NCBI GenBank assembly: GCA_028687585.1
Contig: JAQTZV010000005.1
Span: 163,788-227,787 of the forward strand
From: Desulfuromonadaceae bacterium
GTDB taxonomy: Bacteria; Desulfobacterota; Desulfuromonadia; Geobacterales; Pseudopelobacteraceae
Reading direction: 5' to 3'
Length of the DNA: 64,000 bases
The notes under the pieces were generated by a model. It was not told where the DNA came from and did not search any database. It saw nothing but the letters and a program-made list of their open reading frames with translations. Within the stretch, counting starts at the first letter, position 1, and each line of letters opens with the position of its first letter. The translations under genes were made by a program, and so were the position numbers. Positions 1-8,954 of this stretch are shown here, piece after piece.

Positions 1-286
1 GATTCATGCTTGCTGCAACGGACCTAATCTTTGCTTTGATTTCCTTTATATCCCCTTCAAGCGCATCAACTTGCCGCATATCAATACCATCATAAGCATA
101 GAGCCCACGCAGTTCCAGATCCTTGACCTTAAGCTGATCCCTTAAATCAACCGTCTGTTGTCTGAATTTATTCACCGTATCGGCACTGATAGCCTTCACG
201 CTTACCTGACCAGTTTCGGCAAATGCCACACCACCAAAAGCCAAAACTGCTGCAACAAGTACCAATGCCATAACTTTATTCTTCAT
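1..286 (-). CDS. ZraP-like periplasmic metal-sensing protein (C-terminus cut by window edge)
   Basis: The frame opens at ATG 286 behind a good AAGGAG and runs off the left edge. It encodes a signal peptide (about residues 1-23, ending AFA) followed by a helical stretch with the pattern LRDQLKVKDLELRGLY. That pattern recalls the metal-responsive periplasmic helical proteins of the ZraP/CpxP/Spy group, in which such helices carry chaperone and metal-binding functions. A full-length paralogue of 102 residues lies at 44944-45252, and both follow a Cys-rich exported protein of the same subfamily. It is the last gene visible in the cadA-receiver-Cys-rich run. The ZraP assignment rests on pattern only; I see no His-rich zinc motif. 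Confidence 0.6.
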   Translation of the reverse strand, partial: MKNKVMALVLVAAVLAFGGVAFAETGQVSVKAISADTVNKFRQQTVDLRDQLKVKDLELRGLYAYDGIDMRQVDALEGDIKEIKAKIRSVAASMN

Positions 287-346
287 CGTATATTCTCCTT
301 AACGAAATAGTGTTAAATCGGATTTCGTTGAGCTAAACGATCTGTC

Positions 347-694
347 TCATGAACGTCGAACCATTTTCTGTCTCGGAGGATGAAAAATCTCGACCGCATA
401 CGGGTCTGGAATCGACTGCGCAACCTCCCGGAAATCGGACTCAATTGTCTGGAAGTTGGTCAGTATTTCAACCGGCTGAACAGTATCGGCAATAGCGCAC
501 ACACATAATGGGCAGACGGGTGTGGTGCAGGGGAGCGGACAGCTTTGCGCCCCGTCGGGGTTGCAATGATTATTACTGACTGCTCCAATCGCTACCGGAG
601 ATTCAGTTGTTGCAATGAGAGCAACTCCCGAAAACATCATCCCGAAGGAAAGCAGCAGCAGTACACAGATTGTCCGAAATACAAGGGGCCGCAT
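347..694 (-). CDS. Small exported Cys-rich protein with C-terminal PP motif (copy A)
   Basis: 115 residues. There is an N-terminal signal or anchor segment (about residues 5-30), then a cysteine cluster (C-P-x4-C-x3-C-x3-V-C-x2-C-x-C pattern), a linker, and a C-terminus containing IPDP...EIFHPPRQ. The same plan (signal, Cys cluster, hydrophobic beta-like end with two prolines) recurs in eight genes here: 347, 10465, 19366, 26060, 38997, 45293, 46477 and 47136. Its closest relative is the 45293 gene. Clustered cysteines after an export signal suggest periplasmic metal binding. CzcI and CopL of other bacteria have a comparable architecture, but homology is not shown. It lies between the receiver gene and the ZraP-like gene. 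Confidence 0.65.
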   Translation of the reverse strand: MRPLVFRTICVLLLLSFGMMFSGVALIATTESPVAIGAVSNNHCNPDGAQSCPLPCTTPVCPLCVCAIADTVQPVEILTNFQTIESDFREVAQSIPDPYAVEIFHPPRQKMVRRS

Positions 695-766
695 TAAACA
701 CTCACTATATCAACGGAGTTACACAACTCAACCGCAACTGGCGCGAACACAATAACGACATGAACG

Positions 767-1129
767 CTAACTTTCACGCAACTCATTTCTTATTGCCATC
801 AGCATCACGCTGGGGTTAACTGGTTTTGCCAAAACTCTGGATATCCCGACCACCTCTGCCAGCAAGGGAAGTTCTGGCGGTATGTCGCCAGAGTGCAAAA
901 TAATTGGCATAAGTGGCATTATTATTAATGCTTTCTTGGCTAATTCTATTCCATTCATTTTCGGCATGTTCAGATCAGTGATCATCAGATGAATAGTGGA
1001 ATCTTTCAGTATCGAGAGTGCTTCATCGCCGCTGTTCGCGCATTTCACTGAAAAGCCTTCCAGCAGGAGGAAATCATTGAACATTCCGAGACAATCCCTA
1101 TTATCATCAACAATCAGGATGCATTCCAT
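767..1129 (-). CDS. Stand-alone response regulator receiver domain
   Basis: 120 residues, a single CheY-like fold with no output domain. The acidic pair D8/D9, the phospho-acceptor D52 (in ITDLNMP), S80 and K102 (in LAKP) are all present, so it should be phosphorylatable. It sits 75 bp downstream of the P-type ATPase gene, probably co-transcribed, and upstream of the Cys-rich gene. No histidine kinase is adjacent. The only sensor kinase in the window is at 32731-33741, and pairing the two would be a guess. Family certain; target unknown. Confidence 0.9.
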   Translation of the reverse strand: MECILIVDDNRDCLGMFNDFLLLEGFSVKCANSGDEALSILKDSTIHLMITDLNMPKMNGIELAKKALIIMPLMPIILHSGDIPPELPLLAEVVGISRVLAKPVNPSVMLMAIRNELRES

Positions 1130-1204
1130 TACGGAGGCACAATCTGCCTGATTTTTCGGCAGCCTTTCTCTTCAAGATGTTAAACCGACATCTAAATTAT
1201 CAAT

Positions 1205-3580
1205 CTATTTACGCAACAGACGCAGACCATTGCCTACAACAAGTAGACTCGCCCCCATGTCGGCGAATACGGCCATCCACATGGTTGCGTGACCCATAAG
1301 CGTGAGCCCGAGGAAAACCGCCTTGATCCCCAGCGCCAGGGTTATGTTCTGCTTGAGAATCGCCGAAGTAGTTCGGGAGAGTTGTACGAAAAGAGCCACC
1401 TTGCGCAAATCGTCATCCATCAGTGCCACATCAGCCGTCTCGATGGCGGTATCCGTACCGGCCGCACCCATGGCAAAACCTACGTCGGCGCGAGCCAGGG
1501 CTGGGGCGTCATTGATGCCATCGCCTACCATCCCGACCGTGCCACCGTTACCTTGAAACGTTTCAATGATTTTCAGCTTGTCTTCCGGCAACAGGCCGGC
1601 TCTTACTTCATCAATGCCCACTTTCCGGGCGATAGCTTCGGCAGTGTGCTGGTTATCACCCGAGAGCATCATGGTGCGAACACCAAGTCGGTGCAGCTCA
1701 GCAATTGCATCAATACTGGATTCCTTGATCGTGTCAGCGACACCGAACAGCGCCAGTGGTTTTTCTACATTGGACAAGAGAACCACGCTTTTCCCCTGAC
1801 GCTCCAAGCTGGCAATCAGGACAGATAAACCGGGATCATTGAAGCCGTTTTCCGCCATCAATCGGGGATTTCCAAGAAAATACATCCGTTCACCAACTCG
1901 GCCGATGACACCTCGGCCAGCCAAGGCAGTAAACTCGGTAACCTCCTGTAGTATGATGCCATCAGCCTCAGCGGCAACGGCAATGGCATGGGACACCGGA
2001 TGATCGGAACGACTGGCCAGGCTTGCTGCCAGTGAACGCACCTGCTCAGTATTGGCTGCATTCAACAAGTCACAATCAGTCTGAACCGGTTTACCATGGG
2101 TGATGGTGCCGGTCTTGTCCAGCGCCAGCCAGGCAAGCTTGCGGCCTTCTTCCAGATAGACCCCGCCCTTGATCAGGATGCCATGACGAGCTGCAGCAGC
2201 AAGTCCGCTGACAATGGTAACCGGAGTTGAGATCACCAGTGCGCAGGGGCAGGCAATGACCAGCAGCACCAGTGCCTTGTACACCCACTCAAGCCATGCT
2301 CCGCCGAAAGCCAGCGGCGGGATGACCGCCACGGCCAAGGCTACGGCGAATACCGCAGGGGTGTAGACCCGGGCGAACTGGTCAACGAAACGCTGGGTCG
2401 GCGCACGGCTCCCCTGTGCCGCCTCGACGGCATGGATGATCTGGGTAAGCGTTGAATTGGTCGCCAGTGCCGTAACCTTGAACTGGAAAGAGCCGGCCTG
2501 GTTGATCGTGCCGGCAAAAACCGGCTCACCCGGTCCTTTCTCCACCGGCAGGCTTTCGCCGGTGATCGGAGCCTGATCGACGGTCGAATTTCCTTCGATT
2601 ACCTCGCCGTCCAGGGCAATTCGCTCCCCAGGTTTGACTCGAACGATGCTTCCAAGAGCAACATCCTTGGCCGGAACCTCGCTCCACGTGCCATTTGCAA
2701 GCTGTACCGTTGCGTTTTCAGGGGTCATGGCCATCAGGCCGCGAATGGCATTGCGGGCGCGGTCAAGAGACTTGACCTCAATCAGTTCGGCCAGGGCGAA
2801 GAGGAACATGACCATGGCCGCTTCCGGCCACTGGCCGATGAACAACGCGCCGGTCACGGCAATGGACATGAGTGCGTTCATGTTCAGATTGCGGTTGCGC
2901 AGGGCAATCCACCCTTTTTTATAGGTTTCCAGTCCGCCGGTCATGATGGCGATGAGCGCCAGGAGCAGCGTCAGCCAGTGATGACCCGTGCTCAACATCT
3001 CGATGATTTCAGCACAAACAGCGGCAATCCCCGAAACAATCAACGGCCACCAATTGGTCTTCTCAACCTCGGGCAATTCGTCCTGCGCCTCCACCGGTCC
3101 GACCTGCATGCCGATGGTCTTCAGGGCTTCTATCACCGAATCGAGCGATGGCAGGGTGTGGAAGATGATAAGGTTTCTCTGTAGCAGGTTGAATTCAAGG
3201 CCAGTCACGCCGGGAAACCCCTTCAATTTGTTGCGTATCAACGCCTCCTCGGTCGGACAGTCCATGTTTTCGATATGCAGTTTGTCCTGACGCCCCGTCA
3301 TTATTCCGGGCTGAAGCGGTGGAGTGCTTACTGTCTCAGCAACAGCTTCTTCATCGTCACCGGATACGACGGCATATCCGGCGTCTACGATTTTTTCACG
3401 AATCGCCGCCGGTGTTGTTCTCACCGGATTGTAAAGAATAACCGCCTGCTGCTCAACAAGCAGCAGGGTCACCTTGGTAACACCAATAATTCCGTGTATG
3501 ACGGTTTCCAGATGCCCGGCGCAGCTCGGGCAATCCAATCCGGTAATATTCAGTTCAAGGGTTGCGTGAGTCTGTGTCAT
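1205..3580 (-). CDS. cadA: Heavy-metal P1B-type ATPase (Zn/Cd/Pb exporter)
   Basis: 791 residues. It pumps divalent soft metals (Zn2+, Cd2+, Pb2+ in this subfamily) from the cytoplasm using ATP. The N-terminus holds two HMA-like domains. The first keeps the metal-binding pair C17/C20 in GLDCPSC. The second has only one Cys (C108 in MDCPTEE), as in many CadA/ZntA proteins. The transmembrane CPC motif is at 444-446, the phosphorylated aspartate D488 lies in DKTGT, and GDGINDAP is near the C-terminus. The start ATG at 3580 follows AGAGGA. It is next to the thioredoxin-CcdA fusion, DUF302 and receiver genes. A 13-codon copy of its C-terminal end survives at 45.75 kb, fused to another gene. Symbol chosen by family; zntA is equally valid. 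Confidence 0.93.
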   Translation of the reverse strand: MTQTHATLELNITGLDCPSCAGHLETVIHGIIGVTKVTLLLVEQQAVILYNPVRTTPAAIREKIVDAGYAVVSGDDEEAVAETVSTPPLQPGIMTGRQDKLHIENMDCPTEEALIRNKLKGFPGVTGLEFNLLQRNLIIFHTLPSLDSVIEALKTIGMQVGPVEAQDELPEVEKTNWWPLIVSGIAAVCAEIIEMLSTGHHWLTLLLALIAIMTGGLETYKKGWIALRNRNLNMNALMSIAVTGALFIGQWPEAAMVMFLFALAELIEVKSLDRARNAIRGLMAMTPENATVQLANGTWSEVPAKDVALGSIVRVKPGERIALDGEVIEGNSTVDQAPITGESLPVEKGPGEPVFAGTINQAGSFQFKVTALATNSTLTQIIHAVEAAQGSRAPTQRFVDQFARVYTPAVFAVALAVAVIPPLAFGGAWLEWVYKALVLLVIACPCALVISTPVTIVSGLAAAARHGILIKGGVYLEEGRKLAWLALDKTGTITHGKPVQTDCDLLNAANTEQVRSLAASLASRSDHPVSHAIAVAAEADGIILQEVTEFTALAGRGVIGRVGERMYFLGNPRLMAENGFNDPGLSVLIASLERQGKSVVLLSNVEKPLALFGVADTIKESSIDAIAELHRLGVRTMMLSGDNQHTAEAIARKVGIDEVRAGLLPEDKLKIIETFQGNGGTVGMVGDGINDAPALARADVGFAMGAAGTDTAIETADVALMDDDLRKVALFVQLSRTTSAILKQNITLALGIKAVFLGLTLMGHATMWMAVFADMGASLLVVGNGLRLLRK

Positions 3581-3637
3581 CTATAGTCCTCTGTATTATC
3601 CTGCAAAAACTGGTTGATCAATTGCATCTGCACTTCC

Positions 3638-5215
3638 TCACTCAACACCTGATCTCTTCGTCACTGTAGCCACCAGCAGTGAACCAGCCAATGCCAGCAC
3701 TAAGATTATAAAGCTGATCAGCACGCTGTTAAGCAGTGCCGGGTTGATAATGAGAATGGCGCCCAATCCGAGCATCATGGTGCCTGAAACCAGCTTCAGT
3801 ACCCTACCTTGCCATTCGGAGAGCTGCCGTTTGCCGAGTGTCCAAGTGAACGCGAGGACGATGATCGCCATCGGCACTACATAGACGATATTGTACAGCA
3901 CGAGATACAGGTAATAGGTTGCCGGCGAGAGGCTGTTCAGTGTCAAAACCCGGGTAAAGACCATGGGAAATCCGGCCGTACAGAGCAGCTCGTAGAAATT
4001 TGCAGTGACCGCGAGTACTATTGCGCCGGTCATGATCGACGCCAGCGAGCTGGAACGAAGCAGCTTGCGCATCCGGTCGAACAGCTTCAGCTTGGCGCTG
4101 TCGGCAATGGTCAGGGAAACTCCCTGCTTAAACAGGAAAAAGTCCTTGATATTGATTCCGGCGATAACCAATGAGACACACCCTGCAATGGTGGTAATGA
4201 CCGCCACATGCCCCATGACGAGGAACAGGTTCAGCCAGGCAGCCATGAACAGAAAATAGATAAAACCCGAAAAAAATACGAAGGTACCGCCGATCAGCAG
4301 CATCTTCTTGCGCGACTGGGCATGTACGAGCAGGCCGAGCAGGGTGAGCAGGACAAAGAAGGCGCAGGGGTTGAAGCTGTCCATGCCGGCGATGATCAGG
4401 GTCAGCAATGGCAGAGAAAATGTGCGGGCATCCAGTTCTCCCAGGTAGGGGATGATAACTGAGGTGTCCTTGTCTGTCTGCTCTGCCTTGGCAGAGGTTA
4501 CCGTGGCGAACGGTTTTACTGGCGCTGCCTGATCCGGTGGTGCGGTTTTCCGAAGCAAATCCCCCGGGTCTCCACAAACCATCTCACGGCACTTCTTCAA
4601 TTGCTTATCCAATGAAAATTTGGTCTGCTCAGTAAATCCTGAAAAGACCCGATCACCAACAAAGGTGACCGGAACCCCGGAAGATTTTAATCCCTGAGCC
4701 TGAAGCATGGCTGCCATCACCCCGGCATTTTTCTTGTTGTACCAGACCTCAAAATCCCTGATTTCAAGTGAAGGGAAGGCCCGTTTCCACTCATCAAGGT
4801 ACTTCTTTTCCTCTTCACAATGAGGGCAGCCGTTTCCCCAGAAGAAATAGATAATTATTTTTTTGCCCGCTTGACTTGCTTTGTCTGAATCTACCCTTAT
4901 TTCCTGCTGAACTCCTTTCTGTACTTCCTCTACTTTCTGCCTGGGAAGAAGCAGCTGAAGCGCTCCCTCGGGCATGGTTCCGGGGAAAATGCCGCCAGGG
5001 GAGGCACAGGCGCCACTGCTTGAGTACTGCTTCTGTGCAGTATCCGAAGAGCAGTTCAATTCGGATGATGCATGTTCTGACGCAACAGCATTTCTTGCCG
5101 TGAACAGAATGGCGATAATTAATAACAGCATTACCATGACCTGCAGGTTGCTGACGCAGATGGAGTAATCCCTGTTGCCAATTTTCAGCTCTATAGTTGC
5201 AGGTTGCGAGGGCAT
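3638..5215 (-). CDS. Thioredoxin-like domain fused to CcdA/DsbD-type membrane domain
   Basis: 525 residues. A membrane anchor (about 26-40) leads to a thioredoxin/glutaredoxin-like domain with the redox pair C130-P-H-C133 in WGNGCPHC. From about residue 260 there is a multi-pass domain of the CcdA/DsbD type, starting with DSFNPCAFF; the second core Cys is probably the one in ELLCTAGFP. The predicted role is moving electrons from the cytoplasm across the membrane to keep periplasmic thiols, haem cysteines or metal-binding cysteines reduced. It starts a few tens of bases upstream of cadA on the same strand. With many exported Cys-rich proteins in the window, a thiol reductant is a sensible partner, although that link is inference. 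Confidence 0.75.
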   Translation of the reverse strand: MPSQPATIELKIGNRDYSICVSNLQVMVMLLLIIAILFTARNAVASEHASSELNCSSDTAQKQYSSSGACASPGGIFPGTMPEGALQLLLPRQKVEEVQKGVQQEIRVDSDKASQAGKKIIIYFFWGNGCPHCEEEKKYLDEWKRAFPSLEIRDFEVWYNKKNAGVMAAMLQAQGLKSSGVPVTFVGDRVFSGFTEQTKFSLDKQLKKCREMVCGDPGDLLRKTAPPDQAAPVKPFATVTSAKAEQTDKDTSVIIPYLGELDARTFSLPLLTLIIAGMDSFNPCAFFVLLTLLGLLVHAQSRKKMLLIGGTFVFFSGFIYFLFMAAWLNLFLVMGHVAVITTIAGCVSLVIAGINIKDFFLFKQGVSLTIADSAKLKLFDRMRKLLRSSSLASIMTGAIVLAVTANFYELLCTAGFPMVFTRVLTLNSLSPATYYLYLVLYNIVYVVPMAIIVLAFTWTLGKRQLSEWQGRVLKLVSGTMMLGLGAILIINPALLNSVLISFIILVLALAGSLLVATVTKRSGVE

Positions 5216-5251
5216 GCTGATCCTGTTCAGCTATCGAGATTAATTTTACAG

Positions 5252-5650
5252 TTACAAAGCGGCCAACACCCGTGCCATCTTTTCTGCAACCTTTTTCGCA
5301 AACTCGACCATCTCAGGGTTGCCGATCATTGAAAGCGCGGCAACCGGGTCCATAACCATGACTGCAGTCTTCCCATCATCCCGGACATAGACCACGACAT
5401 TGCAGGGGAGCAGTGTCCCGAGATCAATTTCCCGGTTCAGAGCTTCATAGGCAAGGGGCGGATTACAGGCACCGAGGATGATGTAATCTCTGAATTCCTT
5501 CTGGAGCTTCTCGGCAAACTTCTTTTTGACGTCGATTTCAGTGAGTACTCCGAAGCCCTCCTTTGCCAGTTCTGCACGTACTTTCTGCTCAGCTTCGGCA
5601 AATGGCATATCTACGGTTTTTCCAAAGGCATACGGCGTTTTCAGTTCCAT
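5252..5650 (-). CDS. DUF302 family protein
   Basis: 132 residues and no signal peptide. The layout fits the DUF302 family: an opening two-strand/helix part with EVDVKKKF-like text, the central ILGACNPPLAYEAL containing the single conserved Cys, and the CNVVVYV and VMDPVAAL segments. The function of the family is unproven; members occur beside redox and metal genes. The start ATG 5650 has AAGGAG eight bases upstream. It is transcribed just ahead of the thioredoxin-CcdA fusion and after the outer-membrane barrel gene, probably in one operon under the 6.8 kb promoter. Confidence 0.85.
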   Translation of the reverse strand: MELKTPYAFGKTVDMPFAEAEQKVRAELAKEGFGVLTEIDVKKKFAEKLQKEFRDYIILGACNPPLAYEALNREIDLGTLLPCNVVVYVRDDGKTAVMVMDPVAALSMIGNPEMVEFAKKVAEKMARVLAAL

Positions 5651-5719
5651 GGGGTTCTCCTTTTCATGGAGATGTGTTGGAGGAGAGCTGCTATTCCCCT
5701 CTCATGAAGATCAAGTGCA

Positions 5720-6730
5720 TCAAAATCCCTTGCTCAGTCCAAAGACCATACGGATGTCCGTTTCATGCTGAACACCGTTTCGCTCCCCGATAACAGGGAT
5801 TCCAACCGAAAGGGTTGCGGCCCAACCATTGTCACCGCACAACCTTGCACCTGGGGAAAAATAAACAAGGCTTCCACCGCTATTATCGTCCACTACATTT
5901 GAAATCGTCTGCTTCTCTTGCCATTCGCCGTTCACCTCTAGGATCAAGTCCCATTCCAGGTGCTGATGTTCGGCCGTTCCATCACTATGGAGATGACTTT
6001 TTTCGTTTCCCAGACGATATGAAGTCGCCAGATTGTAATGCAGCCGGTCACCCAGGTTTGTCCGTTGCGCTCCCCCGGTAGCAAACGTATAGAGCACGTT
6101 CGCATCGAATGAGATTGCCCCCAACCGCTTGCTGGCCGCCATGCCGAGCAGCGGGTCCCAGGAACCCGAACCGGGCTGGTGCTCGGTTTCAAACAGCTCA
6201 CCTTTCAGATCCTTGACGCCGGTAGCGCCGGTCGGGGTCTTGATCCCGACCAGCAAAGCGCATTCCAGACGGCGGAGCTGATTATTCACAAACCGGTATT
6301 GGCCTAGAACGGTGAGATCGCCAACGCCGTCGGAATTCCCATGGGTATCGATCACGACCTCACCACCTTCATTGTGTCCCGACCGGATGTCTGTACGCAG
6401 CAAATAAGGAAGGCGCAACCCAACGGTCAGGTCATCGGTGAGACCATAGCCTGCACCCACTGACGGAGAAAGAAGATAATCTACGCTGTGGACCTCGGTG
6501 CCTTGCGCAGCAAATCGGGCAAGTTCGGCATCAGAGAATGTGCGAAACTTTACATATTCCACCCGCAACGTGACTGCCCCGCTTCCCTTCGGCAAGGTAG
6601 TTGCCGGGATGGTAATGGCAGGACCGGCGAGACCAGCGCTAAATCCGACCGTCGGGTGATCAGCCCTGGCAACTACGCAACTACAGGCGATAATCACCCC
6701 AACCAACGCTATTATTTGCTTCTTCATCAC
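5720..6730 (-). CDS. Outer-membrane beta-barrel transporter-like protein
   Basis: 336 residues with a signal peptide (about 1-23). The rest alternates polar and hydrophobic residues in strands ending in aromatic residues (VGAGYGLTDDLTVGLRLPY and similar), as in barrel proteins of the MetA-pathway/transporter group. It ends SKGF with a terminal Phe, typical of outer-membrane insertion. The likely role is passage or sensing of a small molecule across the outer membrane; substrate unknown. A GTG at 6730 is followed at once by an in-frame ATG at 6727, and either could start. It heads the operon running through DUF302 and the thioredoxin-CcdA gene, behind a dyad-bearing promoter at 6816-6848. Confidence 0.7.
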   Translation of the reverse strand: MMKKQIIALVGVIIACSCVVARADHPTVGFSAGLAGPAITIPATTLPKGSGAVTLRVEYVKFRTFSDAELARFAAQGTEVHSVDYLLSPSVGAGYGLTDDLTVGLRLPYLLRTDIRSGHNEGGEVVIDTHGNSDGVGDLTVLGQYRFVNNQLRRLECALLVGIKTPTGATGVKDLKGELFETEHQPGSGSWDPLLGMAASKRLGAISFDANVLYTFATGGAQRTNLGDRLHYNLATSYRLGNEKSHLHSDGTAEHQHLEWDLILEVNGEWQEKQTISNVVDDNSGGSLVYFSPGARLCGDNGWAATLSVGIPVIGERNGVQHETDIRMVFGLSKGF

Positions 6731-6815
6731 AATGGGACCTCTGTTGAAGTGAGTTTAACTAAAATTCAAATATTTACTTCACTATCACATTCAATGATTT
6801 TACTCCTGCGGACAG

Positions 6816-6848
6816 GGTACCGGAGAATTATAGTCCTTCTTCGGTACC
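6816..6848 (-). promoter_or_regulatory. Dyad operator overlapping a TATAAT -10 box
   Basis: Two 12-base arms (plus-strand GGTACCGGAGAA at 6816-6827 and TTCTTCGGTACC at 6837-6848) are complementary at 11 of 12 positions, with nine bases between them. On the minus strand the centre reads CTATAAT, a consensus -10 box pointing at the barrel gene that starts at 6730. An operator straddling a -10 box is typical of repressor or MerR-type control. No regulator gene is adjacent. The rest of 6731-7023 shows nothing else I can name. Confidence 0.55.
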
Positions 6849-7023
6849 GCCTCAGAGGCTCAGATACTAACTGAAGTTTATAAAGCGACTCGTAATCGTC
6901 CAGTCCATTAGCTGAAGGAGAACTGTGTACAAATGCAAGGCTCGGGAATATTTCACCGGCTGCACTTTAGAAAATACATTCTGAATATGAACGGATTATG
7001 TAGTTTATGATATCTACTGTAGC

Positions 7024-7497
7024 CTACCTCAATTTCGGCTCGTACCAGAATTTGGAACTCCTGATCTTGCCATCTTTCAGCTTGAATTTTGTCATTATCC
7101 CGTATTTGCCTTTTTGGGCAAGATCGAAATCAGCGCCAAAACCAGCCCCCATGCCCGCCATTCCTTTCATAGCCATCAACTCCTTTGTTTGCGTGGACTT
7201 ATCAGGATTCTGGATTTTTATGGTTACCTCTCCCTCCGTTAGGGAATTTCCTGTCCGGGCATCCTTGAACTCAACCATGATGTGATGTGTTTCCTTCACA
7301 CCTCTCGGCATTTCCATGTTCATTTCTTTCATGCGTTCTTTCATGCTTAAAACCTTGAAAGTCGCCTTCACACCTTCGACGACTTCTTCATGGGCTGTAT
7401 TACCCATTGTCATTTTTTCGTGATCCATGGCGAAGGATGCCGTTGTCATCATGAAAGCGAAAGTCCAAACCATAAAAAATATCGCTGTTCTTTTCAT
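7024..7497 (-). CDS. Met-rich exported protein, possible copper-binding
   Basis: 157 residues from ATG 7497, which has AAGGAG behind it; an upstream in-frame extension lacks both a ribosome site and a signal. A signal peptide (1-23, ending SFA) is followed by MDHEKMTM, a methionine-rich segment (MKERMKEMNMEM) and MAMKGMAGMGAG, with a beta-sandwich-like remainder resembling YtkA/FixH-type domains. Methionine and histidine clusters of this kind bind Cu(I) in several periplasmic proteins. It is a single gene between the barrel operon and ynfA. Function inferred from composition only. Confidence 0.6.
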   Translation of the reverse strand: MKRTAIFFMVWTFAFMMTTASFAMDHEKMTMGNTAHEEVVEGVKATFKVLSMKERMKEMNMEMPRGVKETHHIMVEFKDARTGNSLTEGEVTIKIQNPDKSTQTKELMAMKGMAGMGAGFGADFDLAQKGKYGIMTKFKLKDGKIRSSKFWYEPKLR

Positions 7498-7616
7498 AAC
7501 TATATTCTCCTTACGATTTATTTTTCTCCTGTGAATAGTAGTATCTGCAAACACCTGTTACGCTCAACAATTAACAGATGGGCCAATACCGATATGGACT
7601 GAGAATCCGGAGACGA

Positions 7617-7952
7617 TCAACCTCTAGGCCAGTACATGATAACTAAAACACCCGTTAAGCAGATTGTACCGCCAATTATATCGATTTTATCCGGAATGAC
7701 CTTATCAATATGCCACCCCCATAGAATTGAAAGAACTACAAATATGCCGCCGTACGCCGCATAAACCCTTCCAAATGGTGCGCTTGCAGGTTGCAACGTC
7801 GGGATAACACCATAGAGACAGAGTATTATCCCACCCATCAAAGCAAGCCAGATACTTTTGCCCTCCCGAAGCCAGAGCCAAACCAGATATCCCCCACCGA
7901 TTTCGCATAATCCGGCCACCAGAAAATAGAAAATAGATTTTGCCAATTCCAT
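7617..7952 (-). CDS. ynfA: YnfA family (UPF0060) small membrane protein
   Basis: 111 residues with four predicted transmembrane helices. It carries the family text [13 protein letters not shown] near the start and the AYGGIFV and WGWHID region in the third helix. The family is small-multidrug-resistance-like; its physiological substrate is uncertain. ATG 7952 follows GAAGAGG. It is downstream of ccsB and of uncertain relation to the metal genes. Confidence 0.93.
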   Translation of the reverse strand: MELAKSIFYFLVAGLCEIGGGYLVWLWLREGKSIWLALMGGIILCLYGVIPTLQPASAPFGRVYAAYGGIFVVLSILWGWHIDKVIPDKIDIIGGTICLTGVLVIMYWPRG

Positions 7953-8108
7953 TTATTGCCTCTTCATCAGATTCGTTAATCAAATACCTGCGCATATCCA
8001 CGCACCAGATCAATTCCAGGTTGCCGTGAGAAGGATCCTATTTATTCGGCAGAATCTGAACGAGCCTTTTAATGTCCTGCCCAGGACAATCAATACATTG
8101 ATTGAGAG

Positions 8109-8954
8109 CTACCCACCGTAGCTGTGTAGTCCTGAAAGTAGCAGGTTCACGCCAAGATAGCAGAAGATGGTCGCGGCAAAACCGATAATCGACAGCCAGG
8201 CCGCCCGCCGCCCGGCCCAGCCGCGAGTAATCCGGGCATGGAGGAAGGCCGCATAGACGAACCAGACTATCAGAGACCAGGTCTCCTTCGGGTCCCAGCT
8301 CCAGTAGGTACCCCAGGCATAATTGGCCCAAGCGGCACCGGTGACGATCCCCAGGGTCAGAAGCGGAAACCCGATCATGATCGACTTGTAGTTCAGGTCG
8401 TCGAGCACCCTGCCGGTTGGGAAAGTAGCGACAATGCTCTGCTCGTTGTCAGGGGTTGATTTTTCATGTTTTTCGCGGATCAGGTACATGATAGAGATGC
8501 CGCAGGCCACGGCGAAGGCGGCGTATCCCAGGAAACAGGTGATGACATGATAGGTGAGCCAATTGCTCTGCAGAGCCGGGACAAGGGGTTGAATGCCGCT
8601 GTCAAGGCTGAGCTGTCCCCAGGCCATACCCAAAAGGGCGAACGGCATGACGAAAGCACCGATGACCTTATAACGGTACTTGAGGTCAAGCAGGCCATAG
8701 ATGAGAACAATCGTCCAGGAGAAAAAAACCACTGACTCATAGAGATTCGACAGCGGTGCATGGCCGATGCCGAGATCGTAGGACTCCTTCCAGCGAAGGC
8801 CGATGGCAACTGTTTGCGAAAGCAGACCGCCATAGGCCAGGGCGCTGGCTGCAGTGCCAAGGGCCTTGATCCGGCTGACGGCAAAGGCAAAGAAGCCGAG
8901 CATGGAAAGCAGATAGGCAAAGGTCGTTATATTGAACAATGATGAACTGGTCAT
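8109..8954 (-). CDS. ccsB: System II cytochrome c maturation protein CcsB (CcsA/ResC family), copy 1
   Basis: 281 residues, multi-pass. The WWD-type haem-handling segment WGTYWSWDPKETWSL is followed by further helices and conserved histidines (GHAPLSNLYES near residue 60, YHVITCF, FLHARI). Together with ResB it delivers and attaches haem to CxxCH apocytochromes at the outer face of the inner membrane. The start overlaps the end of resB by four bases (ATGA), so the two are translationally coupled. A second copy at 36714-37562 is very similar over its whole length. Confidence 0.93.
   Translation of the reverse strand: MTSSSLFNITTFAYLLSMLGFFAFAVSRIKALGTAASALAYGGLLSQTVAIGLRWKESYDLGIGHAPLSNLYESVVFFSWTIVLIYGLLDLKYRYKVIGAFVMPFALLGMAWGQLSLDSGIQPLVPALQSNWLTYHVITCFLGYAAFAVACGISIMYLIREKHEKSTPDNEQSIVATFPTGRVLDDLNYKSIMIGFPLLTLGIVTGAAWANYAWGTYWSWDPKETWSLIVWFVYAAFLHARITRGWAGRRAAWLSIIGFAATIFCYLGVNLLLSGLHSYGG

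Noticed and set aside
1205..5215. MerR-type regulator or classical czcRS pair
   Set aside because: None of the reading frames in the cadA or czc regions encodes one; only a lone receiver and a distant histidine kinase exist.
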